From contig JABGYD010000069.1 of NCBI GenBank assembly GCA_018675425.1, positions 1-64,000 of the forward strand: a DNA stretch of 64,000 nt. The letters run 5' to 3'. The DNA is from Kordiimonadaceae bacterium. GTDB taxonomy: Bacteria; Pseudomonadota; Alphaproteobacteria; Sphingomonadales; Emcibacteraceae. Shown piece by piece: positions 54,876 to 63,247 of the stretch. Every line of letters begins with the position of its first letter. Position 1 is the stretch's first letter. Below the pieces are notes generated by a model. It did not search any database. It was not told the DNA's origin and saw only the letters and a list, made by a program, of their open reading frames with translations. The position numbers and the translations under genes were made by a program.

Positions 54876-55733
54876 CTAATTTTTCATTAGCTTAGTGAAA
54901 TTTAAATGTAATATTATAAAAGTCATCGCTGCCAAAATACCACCTATAAATCCTAATATTAAAACTAATGATTTCGAGGGCCAATTATGACTTGAGGCTG
55001 GTGGATGGCTTGGTGTGTCAATTATCTCATAAGCAAAATTTGATTGAGTTCTGGCCATAGTAAGTTTTCGAAGTTCATCTTCGATTAAACTGGCCAATGC
55101 AATTTGCGTATCCATTACTTTAATATTTTGAGCTTCTGATTTCAAAAAAATCAATTTTTCATTAGAATCTACTATTGCTTTTTCGCGGGCTTCTTCATTT
55201 ACTTGTTTGATCAATAAAGTTCCCCATTCATAAGCTATTTTAGGTGATGTCCATTCAATGAATAATGTTACCAATCCAGATTTAGCATCTTGAGAAACTC
55301 TGAAAGTGTTTTTCTTAAAAAAGTTTACAGCATACCAGAGTTGCTCGCTCTCTGCAATTTTACTGTCTGGTTTTAAGGGGTTAATAATAGAAATTAGATT
55401 ATTGTTCTTAATAAAATTAGACAGAAATTTTCGGCTTTTAAACTGTTCTAGTATTGTTATATTAAGTGATGCACCGTCTGTATTGCCGGCAAGGAGCAAA
55501 GACAATTGACTATTCTGCCCACCCATCTGTGAAGACATATCTGTTGCATTTGGATTTAATACAGCTTTACTGATATATGTTTTTGGCGTTACCACTAAAT
55601 AAACAACAGCACCAATAATACCCAACAAACAAAAACACAGAATAGATTTCCAGTATATCTTTACCATAGAGATTATAACTATGAAAAAACTATCAGAATA
55701 TTGTTCTGAAATATCTTCGATTGAATCATTCAT
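54876..55733 (-). CDS. Wzz-type chain-length determinant protein
   Basis: The 285-residue protein has two membrane segments, near 25-50 (IYWKSILCFCLLGIIGAVVYLV) and 255-277 (SLVLILGFIGGILAAMTFII), flanking a periplasmic coiled-coil-rich domain. PSHPPASSHNWPSKS before the second segment is the proline-rich Wzz signature. There is no attached tyrosine kinase domain. It regulates the length of a Wzy-made polymer. The next gene upstream is the CDP-alcohol phosphotransferase. Confidence 0.85.
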   Translation of the reverse strand: MNDSIEDISEQYSDSFFIVIISMVKIYWKSILCFCLLGIIGAVVYLVVTPKTYISKAVLNPNATDMSSQMGGQNSQLSLLLAGNTDGASLNITILEQFKSRKFLSNFIKNNNLISIINPLKPDSKIAESEQLWYAVNFFKKNTFRVSQDAKSGLVTLFIEWTSPKIAYEWGTLLIKQVNEEAREKAIVDSNEKLIFLKSEAQNIKVMDTQIALASLIEDELRKLTMARTQSNFAYEIIDTPSHPPASSHNWPSKSLVLILGFIGGILAAMTFIILHLNFTKLMKN

Positions 55734-55768
55734 ACCAAAGCCTTGAGATTAATTTCAAATCTAAAATG

Positions 55769-56566
55769 CTACTCATTTGAAGCATCCGATTTAGCAGGTT
55801 TTTTTAATGTGCTTTGTATTATATCAAATTCATTCAATTTCCAAAGACATTTTTGGATTACCAATAAATTAACAATTACCAACAATAAATTGTAAATTAA
55901 TAGATACATTAAACTTATATTGAAATATACGAAAACAAATAATATTGGAAACAGAAAACCGCTAGGGTTTAAAATACTGTTGGCCATCATTTTTGATGAT
56001 TTAATAAAAGATTTTATTAGGGACACGTTATCTTCAGGTTGATTATTATTTTGAAATTTTATTTTTAACCCATAATTTGTAACTTTTTGATATAACAACC
56101 TAGAGAAAATACCTAATATTCCTGCTGATGCACCCAATACTATAATAAATTTTGGCTCTATTGGGAGGCCCATTGAATTAGATATACCAATGGATAGCCC
56201 TACTGGGAATATCGCCAATGTAACGTAGCATACAAAAGTATCAAGAAAATCTCCAACTATAGAAGGGCTCTTATAGTAGCGCGCTAAATTTCCATCGACA
56301 TGATCTAATAATATCCATAGAAAAAACAATGTACATCCCGTGAGTTTCCAAGCAACCCCAGGCATTGCAAGACAAATCGTCCCGAGCAAACTAACAATTA
56401 ATGAAATCCAAGTAACACTATTGGCTGATACACCAAATATTGCGAAGAACCAAGCCACGTAAAAAGATAGGGGCCTAACTATATATCGAACCATCATCAA
56501 TGAATCGTCATCTGCTTTTTCTTGAGGATTATATTCTTTCCGTATATCTTCGACAGAAATTTTCAT
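55769..56566 (-). CDS. CDP-alcohol phosphotransferase-family membrane enzyme, candidate phosphonate transferase
   Basis: The 265-residue membrane protein carries the CDP-alcohol phosphatidyltransferase signature at 88-113: D88-HV-D91-G92-NL-A95-R96, eight residues, G105, three residues, D109, three residues, then C113 where the family has its fourth Asp. About six to eight membrane helices follow. Enzymes of this fold transfer a phospho-alcohol from a CDP/CMP donor; beside a full CMP-AEP pathway, AEP transfer onto the polysaccharide or its lipid carrier is inferred. The missing Asp, usually the catalytic base, is a real oddity. It lies 1 bp after a glycosyltransferase. Confidence 0.82.
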   Translation of the reverse strand: MKISVEDIRKEYNPQEKADDDSLMMVRYIVRPLSFYVAWFFAIFGVSANSVTWISLIVSLLGTICLAMPGVAWKLTGCTLFFLWILLDHVDGNLARYYKSPSIVGDFLDTFVCYVTLAIFPVGLSIGISNSMGLPIEPKFIIVLGASAGILGIFSRLLYQKVTNYGLKIKFQNNNQPEDNVSLIKSFIKSSKMMANSILNPSGFLFPILFVFVYFNISLMYLLIYNLLLVIVNLLVIQKCLWKLNEFDIIQSTLKKPAKSDASNE

Positions 56567-56567
56567 T

Positions 56568-57725
56568 TTATTTATCCTCTGTATTTCGTTCTAATAAATC
56601 CAGATAAAAACTTCTATAATCTTTAACTATATTGAATATATCAAGCATTTGAATTGCACGTTCTAGGTTATAATTTCCCCAGCGCTCTCTTTCACCTTCA
56701 TCCTCATACAATTCAATTGCTCTATTAGCAAATCCATTTGCATCATTTGAATCATAACAATTACAAGATTGCTGTGGAGTTAACAACTCCACATTTGGAT
56801 CAATATTCGATGCAATTACAACTTTTTTTGAGGCCATTGCCTGCGCTATAGCTTCCGACAAGCCCTCCACAAGAGAAGGCATTATAAATACATCAATATC
56901 TTTCAAACAACTATAAACTTCACTTCGTTCAACCTGCCCTGTAAAAAATACATTATTCTCCAAACTTCTTCTCTTTATTTCCAATTCTAAAGAGTTCTTC
57001 ATCCCCCCGCCTCCAATTAATACTAATCTTATCATTGGGTGAGTTTTTACGATGGTTGACATCATTACAAGAAGTATTCCAAGGTTTTTTATTGGTTTTA
57101 AATCACTTACGCAAGCTATCAAAAAGTCTGACCCCGATAACCCTAATTTTTCATGCAATCCAAAACTTTGACTGCTCTTAATCTCATCCAAGTCCACGCC
57201 ATTATAAATGACACGCCTCTTTTGCTTCTTCATTAATGTATTAGTAAAAATATTATTCGTTTTTTCCACAGCGTTCGATACACATATGACACCATGAGAA
57301 TAGGAATAAATCACCCAAAAGAACAACCTTTTTATATTAGAGTAATCGGACATCAAGGTACCTTCAAAATTCACAACAATAGGGCAATATGATGTTAGAT
57401 TAACAAGTGCTATCATTACCATAGCTGAAAAAGTATGGTTAGTTTGCACAACATCCGGGCGCCATTGTCGAAGAATATTAAATAATACTTTTATACAAAC
57501 TAGACGACTTTTTGACCCAATACCTATCAATTGATCAGAAGTCAAATTAGGAGCCAGTTTTTTCGCTTTTCTTTCAAACTCTTCTTGGGTATCAAAACAT
57601 GAGATAATTTTTACATCAGTATTAATATCTGGCAAACGGAAGGCTCTTTGAAAAGGTCCAGTGCCCGGATTTAAAACATTTAAAACAAACATTACTTTAA
57701 TACCATCAGAGTTCTTTACTTCCAT
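56568..57725 (-). CDS. Family 4-type glycosyltransferase
   Basis: The 385-residue GT-B protein has NVLNPGTGPFQRAFRLP near the start and a GT4 domain: LIACVSDLKPIKNLGILL, VFFTGQVERSEVYSCLKDIDVFIMPSLVEGLSEAIAQAMASKKVV with EGLSE donor motif and IASNIDPNVELL. It adds a hexose-like unit to the repeat. It overlaps the sulfotransferase end by 10 bp. Confidence 0.86.
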   Translation of the reverse strand: MEVKNSDGIKVMFVLNVLNPGTGPFQRAFRLPDINTDVKIISCFDTQEEFERKAKKLAPNLTSDQLIGIGSKSRLVCIKVLFNILRQWRPDVVQTNHTFSAMVMIALVNLTSYCPIVVNFEGTLMSDYSNIKRLFFWVIYSYSHGVICVSNAVEKTNNIFTNTLMKKQKRRVIYNGVDLDEIKSSQSFGLHEKLGLSGSDFLIACVSDLKPIKNLGILLVMMSTIVKTHPMIRLVLIGGGGMKNSLELEIKRRSLENNVFFTGQVERSEVYSCLKDIDVFIMPSLVEGLSEAIAQAMASKKVVIASNIDPNVELLTPQQSCNCYDSNDANGFANRAIELYEDEGERERWGNYNLERAIQMLDIFNIVKDYRSFYLDLLERNTEDK

Positions 57726-58666
57726 AATTGATACCCTATAAAAATCCCTACGGGTGAACCAATTAAAACAAATAACATGCGAAACTGTATGGATAGTTTT
57801 TTATGCCAACTAAGGTCTGGTTTGAGCGTCACTTTTTTTTCAAAACGCAACCGGTTTCCACCTAAATTATGTCCTGATGAAATATCACCCAAACCTGATG
57901 TTGCATAAATAACTTCCTTCATATCCAGTTCAAGAAACTCCCCTATTTGAGAGAGCGTTTTATCTGGATCTTGGCATAAGTCTTCGTACCTAACATGCAA
58001 ATAAGTTCCTTTCTTCATGAAAAGCGTCGTTATGCCCGTTAATAAATTTGTCATAGACCAACTTAAAACTGCGCGCATATAATTGATCAGTGGTAATTCT
58101 GTAGATCGCTTACGTTCATCACTCCCAGTTCGTTTTATAGCCGACCAGCCCACGCCACGGCCATCTCTCGTCAACCATATAGATTTAAGTGGCATACCAG
58201 CTACTTTCCCTAAAGCTAAAGCTCGACCAGTGCAATCTCTTGTTGATTTTGATGAATCCACAACAAAATTTACAGATGCTACATCAGCTATATTTCCATA
58301 GAGTTCATTCATTCCTTCACGATAAGAAGTTTCCTCTAATTCGCTGTGAAATCCTGCAACTAGTTTCCATAAGCTTGATAATCTTTCAAATTTAAATTGT
58401 AATGTTCTCGCCTCAAATGGAGACTTCGAATTAGCCAAAATATTATTTCCGGTTAAAACATCAGACCAAAATTCACAGTCCGACAAATAATTTTCACAAG
58501 AACATTTTTCAGATTTAAGTTGCCAATCATAAATATTATTAAGCGCACCAGCACTTATTATATCAGAATGTTGCTGCAATAACATATCTAATATTGTTGA
58601 ACCACTTCGCCCGTATCCCATTATATATATAATAGTTGGCACAGAAGAATCGTCTTTAATCGTCAT
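57716..58666 (-). CDS. PAPS-dependent sulfotransferase
   Basis: The protein has about 316 residues from ATG 58666 (AGGA nine bases upstream; an upstream in-frame start at 58699 overlaps the Wzy gene more deeply). The 5'-phosphosulfate loop is GYGRSGSTILDMLLQQH at about 17-33, and VDSSKSTRDC plus LTRDGRGVGWSAIKR fit the 3'-phosphate-binding strand-helix. It would transfer sulfate from PAPS to a glycan sugar. It sits between the polymerase and a glycosyltransferase of the run, so a sulfated repeat is inferred. Confidence 0.82.
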   Translation of the reverse strand: MTIKDDSSVPTIIYIMGYGRSGSTILDMLLQQHSDIISAGALNNIYDWQLKSEKCSCENYLSDCEFWSDVLTGNNILANSKSPFEARTLQFKFERLSSLWKLVAGFHSELEETSYREGMNELYGNIADVASVNFVVDSSKSTRDCTGRALALGKVAGMPLKSIWLTRDGRGVGWSAIKRTGSDERKRSTELPLINYMRAVLSWSMTNLLTGITTLFMKKGTYLHVRYEDLCQDPDKTLSQIGEFLELDMKEVIYATSGLGDISSGHNLGGNRLRFEKKVTLKPDLSWHKKLSIQFRMLFVLIGSPVGIFIGYQLWK

Positions 58667-60140
58667 AGGTTTTATTCCTCTGAGATTTATTTTCAACAAT
58701 TTGAAAATTAGTTATTAAATATGCGATCGATCCCGTTTTCCATATAAGCCAGAAGAATAAGAAAAATGAGACCATAAGTAAAAAACCAATAAAATTTGCA
58801 AAAAACATCGTCCTTACAATCAACAATGAGTTTTGGAAAAAAAGTATATACAAAATAAGATGTATATACTTTTCACTATACAAAATAAAATAAGAATATA
58901 TGCGTCCATATACTAATCCAACTGAAAACAATCCTAATATAATAGCTGATAAACCACCCATAGTATAAAATTCCCCAAAAACGGAAACTGCGGGTGAAGG
59001 TGCACTTGTTTTAGAGGTCCAATAATTATTCACCACCCATTGCGATATAGGAAGCGGCTTATCAAATTCAAAAACACTTTGAGGAAACACTGACAAGATA
59101 AAATATTTTAAATTATAAAGCGGCATAAATTTTTCATATTCAAATACGTCAACCAATCTGGCAAAATAGTCAAAATAACTAAACATACCCCCAAGAATTA
59201 ATTGATTAACTAAAAAGAGCGCCGTCTGATCATCCCACATAATGCTTGCTGTGTTCGATTCCGATAAAGCATAGGAATAATTTCTGATTAATTTCAATCC
59301 TAATAATATTATTATTGCTAAAATTGAGAAAATACTAATCTTTGTCAACGTAACTTTTGTTTTTTTATAACTATAAATAATCAACAATGAAGCAATATAA
59401 ATAACTAGCCATTTCCTATCGTGAAACGATATGCTAATTATCACAGACATTAACGAATGTACCAAAAATAATAAATTATAATGTTTGACCTCTACGCGAC
59501 TTATTAAACTATAAAAATACAATAAATTAGCGACAATAAACATCCATGAAGTAGCAAACAAACTATATTTCCCCCCCTTATCGACATTTGCACTGGCTAC
59601 AAGAAATTCGGAAGGAGAAAAACCCGAAGACATGATATAAACACCATAACCAACCAACCCGATAATTGATAAAAAAAGAATGAGAGAGTTCACTTTAAGA
59701 GGATTGCAGTCTTTTTTAACAGGAGGTTTAGTTTTCCCCCCTACCATAAACTGATAGCCTAAATTAAATGATATATATCCAATTTGCCCTATAAATAAAG
59801 CCTTTAAACTAAGTCGAATAAAACCTTCGTGAGAGTATAACCAGTCAGAGCGATAAAAATTATCAAGGAATGCGTATAATATATATGGTCTAATTACGAA
59901 CCCTATAAAAAATAATAATGAAAAAAATGATATAGGTGAAAAATAATCTATTGAACCTTTTGCACTCTCAACCCGTAATATAAAAAACGTAATTATTAAA
60001 GAAACAATGCACGATAGATAAATAGAGCCATATTGATAAGCAAGCCACGAAAGTCCAATTAATGGCCAAGCTAATAAAACTGAGGACATTACTGAATTTG
60101 AGAGTTTTATAATGGGTACTTTAAGTGGTGAATTTAACAT
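58656..60140 (-). CDS. Wzy-like O-antigen/exopolysaccharide polymerase
   Basis: The 494-residue protein has about 12 hydrophobic segments and a large extracytoplasmic loop around 330-390 (YNLKYFILSVFPQSVFEFDKP...), the usual build of O-antigen polymerases. No sharp motif defines the family, so the call rests on topology, size and location with Wzx and Wzz genes. SFHDRKWLVIYIASLLIIYS and ALSESNTASIMWDDQTALFL lie in the middle. Confidence 0.72.
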   Translation of the reverse strand: MLNSPLKVPIIKLSNSVMSSVLLAWPLIGLSWLAYQYGSIYLSCIVSLIITFFILRVESAKGSIDYFSPISFFSLLFFIGFVIRPYILYAFLDNFYRSDWLYSHEGFIRLSLKALFIGQIGYISFNLGYQFMVGGKTKPPVKKDCNPLKVNSLILFLSIIGLVGYGVYIMSSGFSPSEFLVASANVDKGGKYSLFATSWMFIVANLLYFYSLISRVEVKHYNLLFLVHSLMSVIISISFHDRKWLVIYIASLLIIYSYKKTKVTLTKISIFSILAIIILLGLKLIRNYSYALSESNTASIMWDDQTALFLVNQLILGGMFSYFDYFARLVDVFEYEKFMPLYNLKYFILSVFPQSVFEFDKPLPISQWVVNNYWTSKTSAPSPAVSVFGEFYTMGGLSAIILGLFSVGLVYGRIYSYFILYSEKYIHLILYILFFQNSLLIVRTMFFANFIGFLLMVSFFLFFWLIWKTGSIAYLITNFQIVENKSQRNKTYDD

Positions 60141-60211
60141 TGAATTAAATTATCACATTATTTTGTTTAGGCAATGTATTTAAAATTGCCCTAATTTGCG
60201 TTTTACTATAC

Positions 60212-60877
60212 TTAGTTTAAATTCAACTCAGGTGGTGGACTTGGCAAATTGTTTAAAATAGATTTATAAATGGTACTTTTTGAAAATAAAACCACCCATA
60301 CTGTTGCAAAAATTAATTTGAAATAGTTACTAATTGAATTGTTCTCAACATACCATTGTTCTAACTTTCCTTTATACGGAGCAATAATTTCATCATAGTA
60401 TTTTAAACGATCAATATTAAGATCCTCAAGGATTTCCTCTTCAGCACGAAACACAATAGAACCTAAACCAGATAGTCCAGGCCTCACTTTAATAATAACA
60501 TCTTGTGAAACCTTTGGGAACGCATAAAAACAGCGCTGCGTCTGGGGCCGTGGTCCAATAAGGCTCATTTCTCCTAATAAAACATTTAGCAATTGCGGTA
60601 ATTCGTTAATTTTGGTTTTTCTTAAAAATTTCCCCATTGGAAGTACCCTCGGGTCGTCTTTAACAGTTACCGTTCCCATGGACATATTCGGACTATCTTT
60701 AAGCATTGTTGCAAACTTTAACAATCCAAAAATATTTCCTTGCTTTCCTACACGAGATTGAACAAAGAATATTTCACCTTCTCCAGTTAATTTCAATAAA
60801 ATACTAATTGGAATAAGGAATGGAGACAAAACAATTAAGGCCACAGAACAAAAAATTATATCGAAAAATCTTTGCAT
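60212..60877 (-). CDS. Initiating sugar-phosphate transferase (bacterial sugar transferase, PglC type)
   Basis: The 221-residue monotopic phosphoglycosyl transferase has one N-terminal hydrophobic segment (8-28; IIFCSVALIVLSPFLIPISIL), VQSRVGKQGNIFGLLKF, and the catalytic KINELPQLLNVLLGEMSLIGPRP. It loads a sugar-1-phosphate onto undecaprenyl phosphate, the first step of repeat synthesis. Preceded in the operon by the nucleotide-sugar dehydratase (2-bp gap), which likely makes its substrate. Confidence 0.9.
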   Translation of the reverse strand: MQRFFDIIFCSVALIVLSPFLIPISILLKLTGEGEIFFVQSRVGKQGNIFGLLKFATMLKDSPNMSMGTVTVKDDPRVLPMGKFLRKTKINELPQLLNVLLGEMSLIGPRPQTQRCFYAFPKVSQDVIIKVRPGLSGLGSIVFRAEEEILEDLNIDRLKYYDEIIAPYKGKLEQWYVENNSISNYFKLIFATVWVVLFSKSTIYKSILNNLPSPPPELNLN

Positions 60878-60879
60878 AA

Positions 60880-62070
60880 TTACATTCTATTATCTAAATA
60901 TTTACCTGTTTCTTTATGACCAAATTCTGGGATCATAGTAAAAAACAATTCAACAATTTCATCTTTAGTCCAACGACCTTGTTCCTGCAGCTTTAAAGTA
61001 GTCTGGGTAAAAAAATCAAGCTTCTTTTTATCAAATTCTGGTTCAGTTTTAATCACCCCTAAATCTTCAAATCTATCTAAATCCAATAATTCATTGTCAG
61101 TAAAAAACTCCTCAAAGTCTTTTTCGCCCGTTGTATTAGTTGAAAAGAAATAGCAAGGCCATTTACCTTGGGCAGGTAATGAACTAACTAACTCCCTAGC
61201 TTCTTCTTCACTAGAACAAAGATATGGTTCATATCCTAAATTTAATAAATACTTTACAGCTATATCACTAAATGTGATCAGGTGAAGATTTTCATTTAAT
61301 TTGGGAAATAATATATCTCGGTTATCACCAAATATACAGGACATTAAGCATAACTCTCCTGATTCTTTAGGGGTAACAAAATATCTTTTAATATCATTAG
61401 GAGCAGATATTGGTTGTCCTTTTTGAATTCTTTGATTAAATCCATGTAATAATGAACCATCTGAAAATGCGACATTAGCAAAGCGGGCAGTTGAAATCGG
61501 TATTTTATGACTACGCCTCATAAGAAACATTTCCATAATCCGTTTCGAAGCCCCCATCATATTCACCGGATTTGCGGCCTTGTCTGTAGAAACACAAAAA
61601 TATTTCTTACTATTATTCTGAATAGATTGCAGAATAGTCTTATCAGTATTTTCAATATTGACTTCGATCATACGCATCAACGTATATGCATCTTTTTCGC
61701 TTCGGACGTGTTTTAATGCTGATAAATTTAAAACATAATCGTATTTTCCGTCTGAATCTATAAATGCATCATAATGTTTAGATCCAATATCAAGAGCAAA
61801 TGTTTTAAAATCACCATTAATATACCCTAAAGAACTGCGTATATCCCGCACCAACTCGACCATGTTATTTTCACTTATATCAACAACATGTAGTTTATTC
61901 GGCGAACGTTTAAATATCTCCTTAGTTACAGCCTGCCCTATAGATCCAGCGGCACCTAACACCAAAAACGAAGAGTTTGAAACTATTTTCTGTAATTCGA
62001 CTTTATGTTTTTCCATATCATTATTAAAAAGAGTGTTGGTGCGCCCAATTAACTTAAGTGTTAAATCCAT
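60880..62070 (-). CDS. UDP-N-acetylglucosamine 4,6-dehydratase-like SDR
   Basis: The 396-residue protein of the FlaA1/CapD-type extended SDR family has LVLGAAGSIGQAVTKEIFKRSP (about 34-55), DYVLNLSALKHVRSEKD and STDKAANPVNMMGASKRIMEMF, with the Met/Lys catalytic pair used in this family instead of Tyr/Lys. Such enzymes make UDP-4-keto-6-deoxy-HexNAc. It is longer than minimal FlaA1 (about 330) but lacks the CapD membrane domain. The DegT aminotransferase gene upstream by 2 bp would aminate the keto sugar. Confidence 0.83.
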   Translation of the reverse strand: MDLTLKLIGRTNTLFNNDMEKHKVELQKIVSNSSFLVLGAAGSIGQAVTKEIFKRSPNKLHVVDISENNMVELVRDIRSSLGYINGDFKTFALDIGSKHYDAFIDSDGKYDYVLNLSALKHVRSEKDAYTLMRMIEVNIENTDKTILQSIQNNSKKYFCVSTDKAANPVNMMGASKRIMEMFLMRRSHKIPISTARFANVAFSDGSLLHGFNQRIQKGQPISAPNDIKRYFVTPKESGELCLMSCIFGDNRDILFPKLNENLHLITFSDIAVKYLLNLGYEPYLCSSEEEARELVSSLPAQGKWPCYFFSTNTTGEKDFEEFFTDNELLDLDRFEDLGVIKTEPEFDKKKLDFFTQTTLKLQEQGRWTKDEIVELFFTMIPEFGHKETGKYLDNRM

Positions 62071-62072
62071 TA

Positions 62073-63221
62073 TTAACTTCCTAAAGCGCTTTTTATACTT
62101 ATTACAACTAATTCTACTTCTTCAAAAGTCATTGTTGGGTATAGGGGTAACGTTAATTCTCTTTTAGCTATATCCTCAGCAATATGAGCCTCATTAAGAT
62201 TAAGATCACTGAACGCAGTAAAATCTCTAAAGGAAGGATAATGAATTGATGTTTGAATACCATCTTGTTTCATTAGTTCGATTATTCCCAATCTATCAAT
62301 TCCGACGCCTAATAGAATAGGAAAAATATGGTATACTGACTTTAAATTTTTGGTGTCCATAAAAGGAATGGATATACCGTTGGTTCCTTCCAGAAGTTCA
62401 ATATATTTTTCTACTAATAATTTTCGTCTTTCGTTTGCTTTGGTCAATTTTTCCAGTTGCACCAAACCAAGAGCTGAACGTATTTCGTCAATTCTATAGT
62501 TAAGGCCAGGTTGAGAAACATCATACGTAATTGCCCTACCTTTATGACGGTCGAGTGTTAGTGATGTCATTCCATGTGACCGAAAATACTTTACTTTCTG
62601 GTCAAGTTCGGCATTCATAGTCGTTAACATCCCTCCCTCGCCTACAGAAAGATTTTTATTAGTAAAAAAACTAAAACATCCAAAATCACCAAATGTTCCA
62701 ACTGACTGATTTTTATATTTAGCTCCAGGTGCATGTGCACAATCTTCAATAATTGCAATTTTATTTTTATTACATAAAGCTACTATTTCATCCATTTTGC
62801 AAGGATACCCAGCAAAATGAACTAGTATAATGGCTTTAGTTTTTGGTGTAATCACTTTTTCGATTGTGGCTGCTGTCATATTCCAATTTTCGAGACTTTC
62901 ACAGTCTGCAAGGACTGGGGTTGCTCCAACAATTCTTACAACATTTATATCAGCAACAAATGTCAGAGCCGGAATAATTACTTCATCCTCCGCTTTAATA
63001 CCTAGTGCTAGTAGCGCCAAATGAAGAGCGGCAGTACAATTTGTTACAGCCGTACTATGCACATCATTTTGTAAAAAAGTAGAAAATTTTGATTCAAATT
63101 CTTTGCTTTTTTCACCCATTGTGATCCAGCCACTATCAATGACGTTTTTAACAGCTAGAGATTCTTGGTCATCATAGTTTAACTTAAATAGCTGTACATT
63201 CCACATATTTATTTTTCTCAA
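62073..63221 (-). CDS. DegT/DnrJ/EryC1 sugar aminotransferase
   Basis: The 382-residue PLP enzyme has TNCTAALHLALLALGI, the AFVADINVVRIVGATPVLADCE segment, and IEDCAHAPGAKYKNQSVGTFGDFGCFSFFTNKNLSVGEGGML, with the PLP-binding Lys in TNKN near residue 186. It aminates a keto sugar, here probably the product of the adjacent 4,6-dehydratase to give a 4-amino-6-deoxy sugar. Glycans with such sugars are common in surface polymers. Confidence 0.9.
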   Translation of the reverse strand: MRKINMWNVQLFKLNYDDQESLAVKNVIDSGWITMGEKSKEFESKFSTFLQNDVHSTAVTNCTAALHLALLALGIKAEDEVIIPALTFVADINVVRIVGATPVLADCESLENWNMTAATIEKVITPKTKAIILVHFAGYPCKMDEIVALCNKNKIAIIEDCAHAPGAKYKNQSVGTFGDFGCFSFFTNKNLSVGEGGMLTTMNAELDQKVKYFRSHGMTSLTLDRHKGRAITYDVSQPGLNYRIDEIRSALGLVQLEKLTKANERRKLLVEKYIELLEGTNGISIPFMDTKNLKSVYHIFPILLGVGIDRLGIIELMKQDGIQTSIHYPSFRDFTAFSDLNLNEAHIAEDIAKRELTLPLYPTMTFEEVELVVISIKSALGS

Positions 63222-63247
63222 TAATTAATTTTTTATATAATAGAGGT

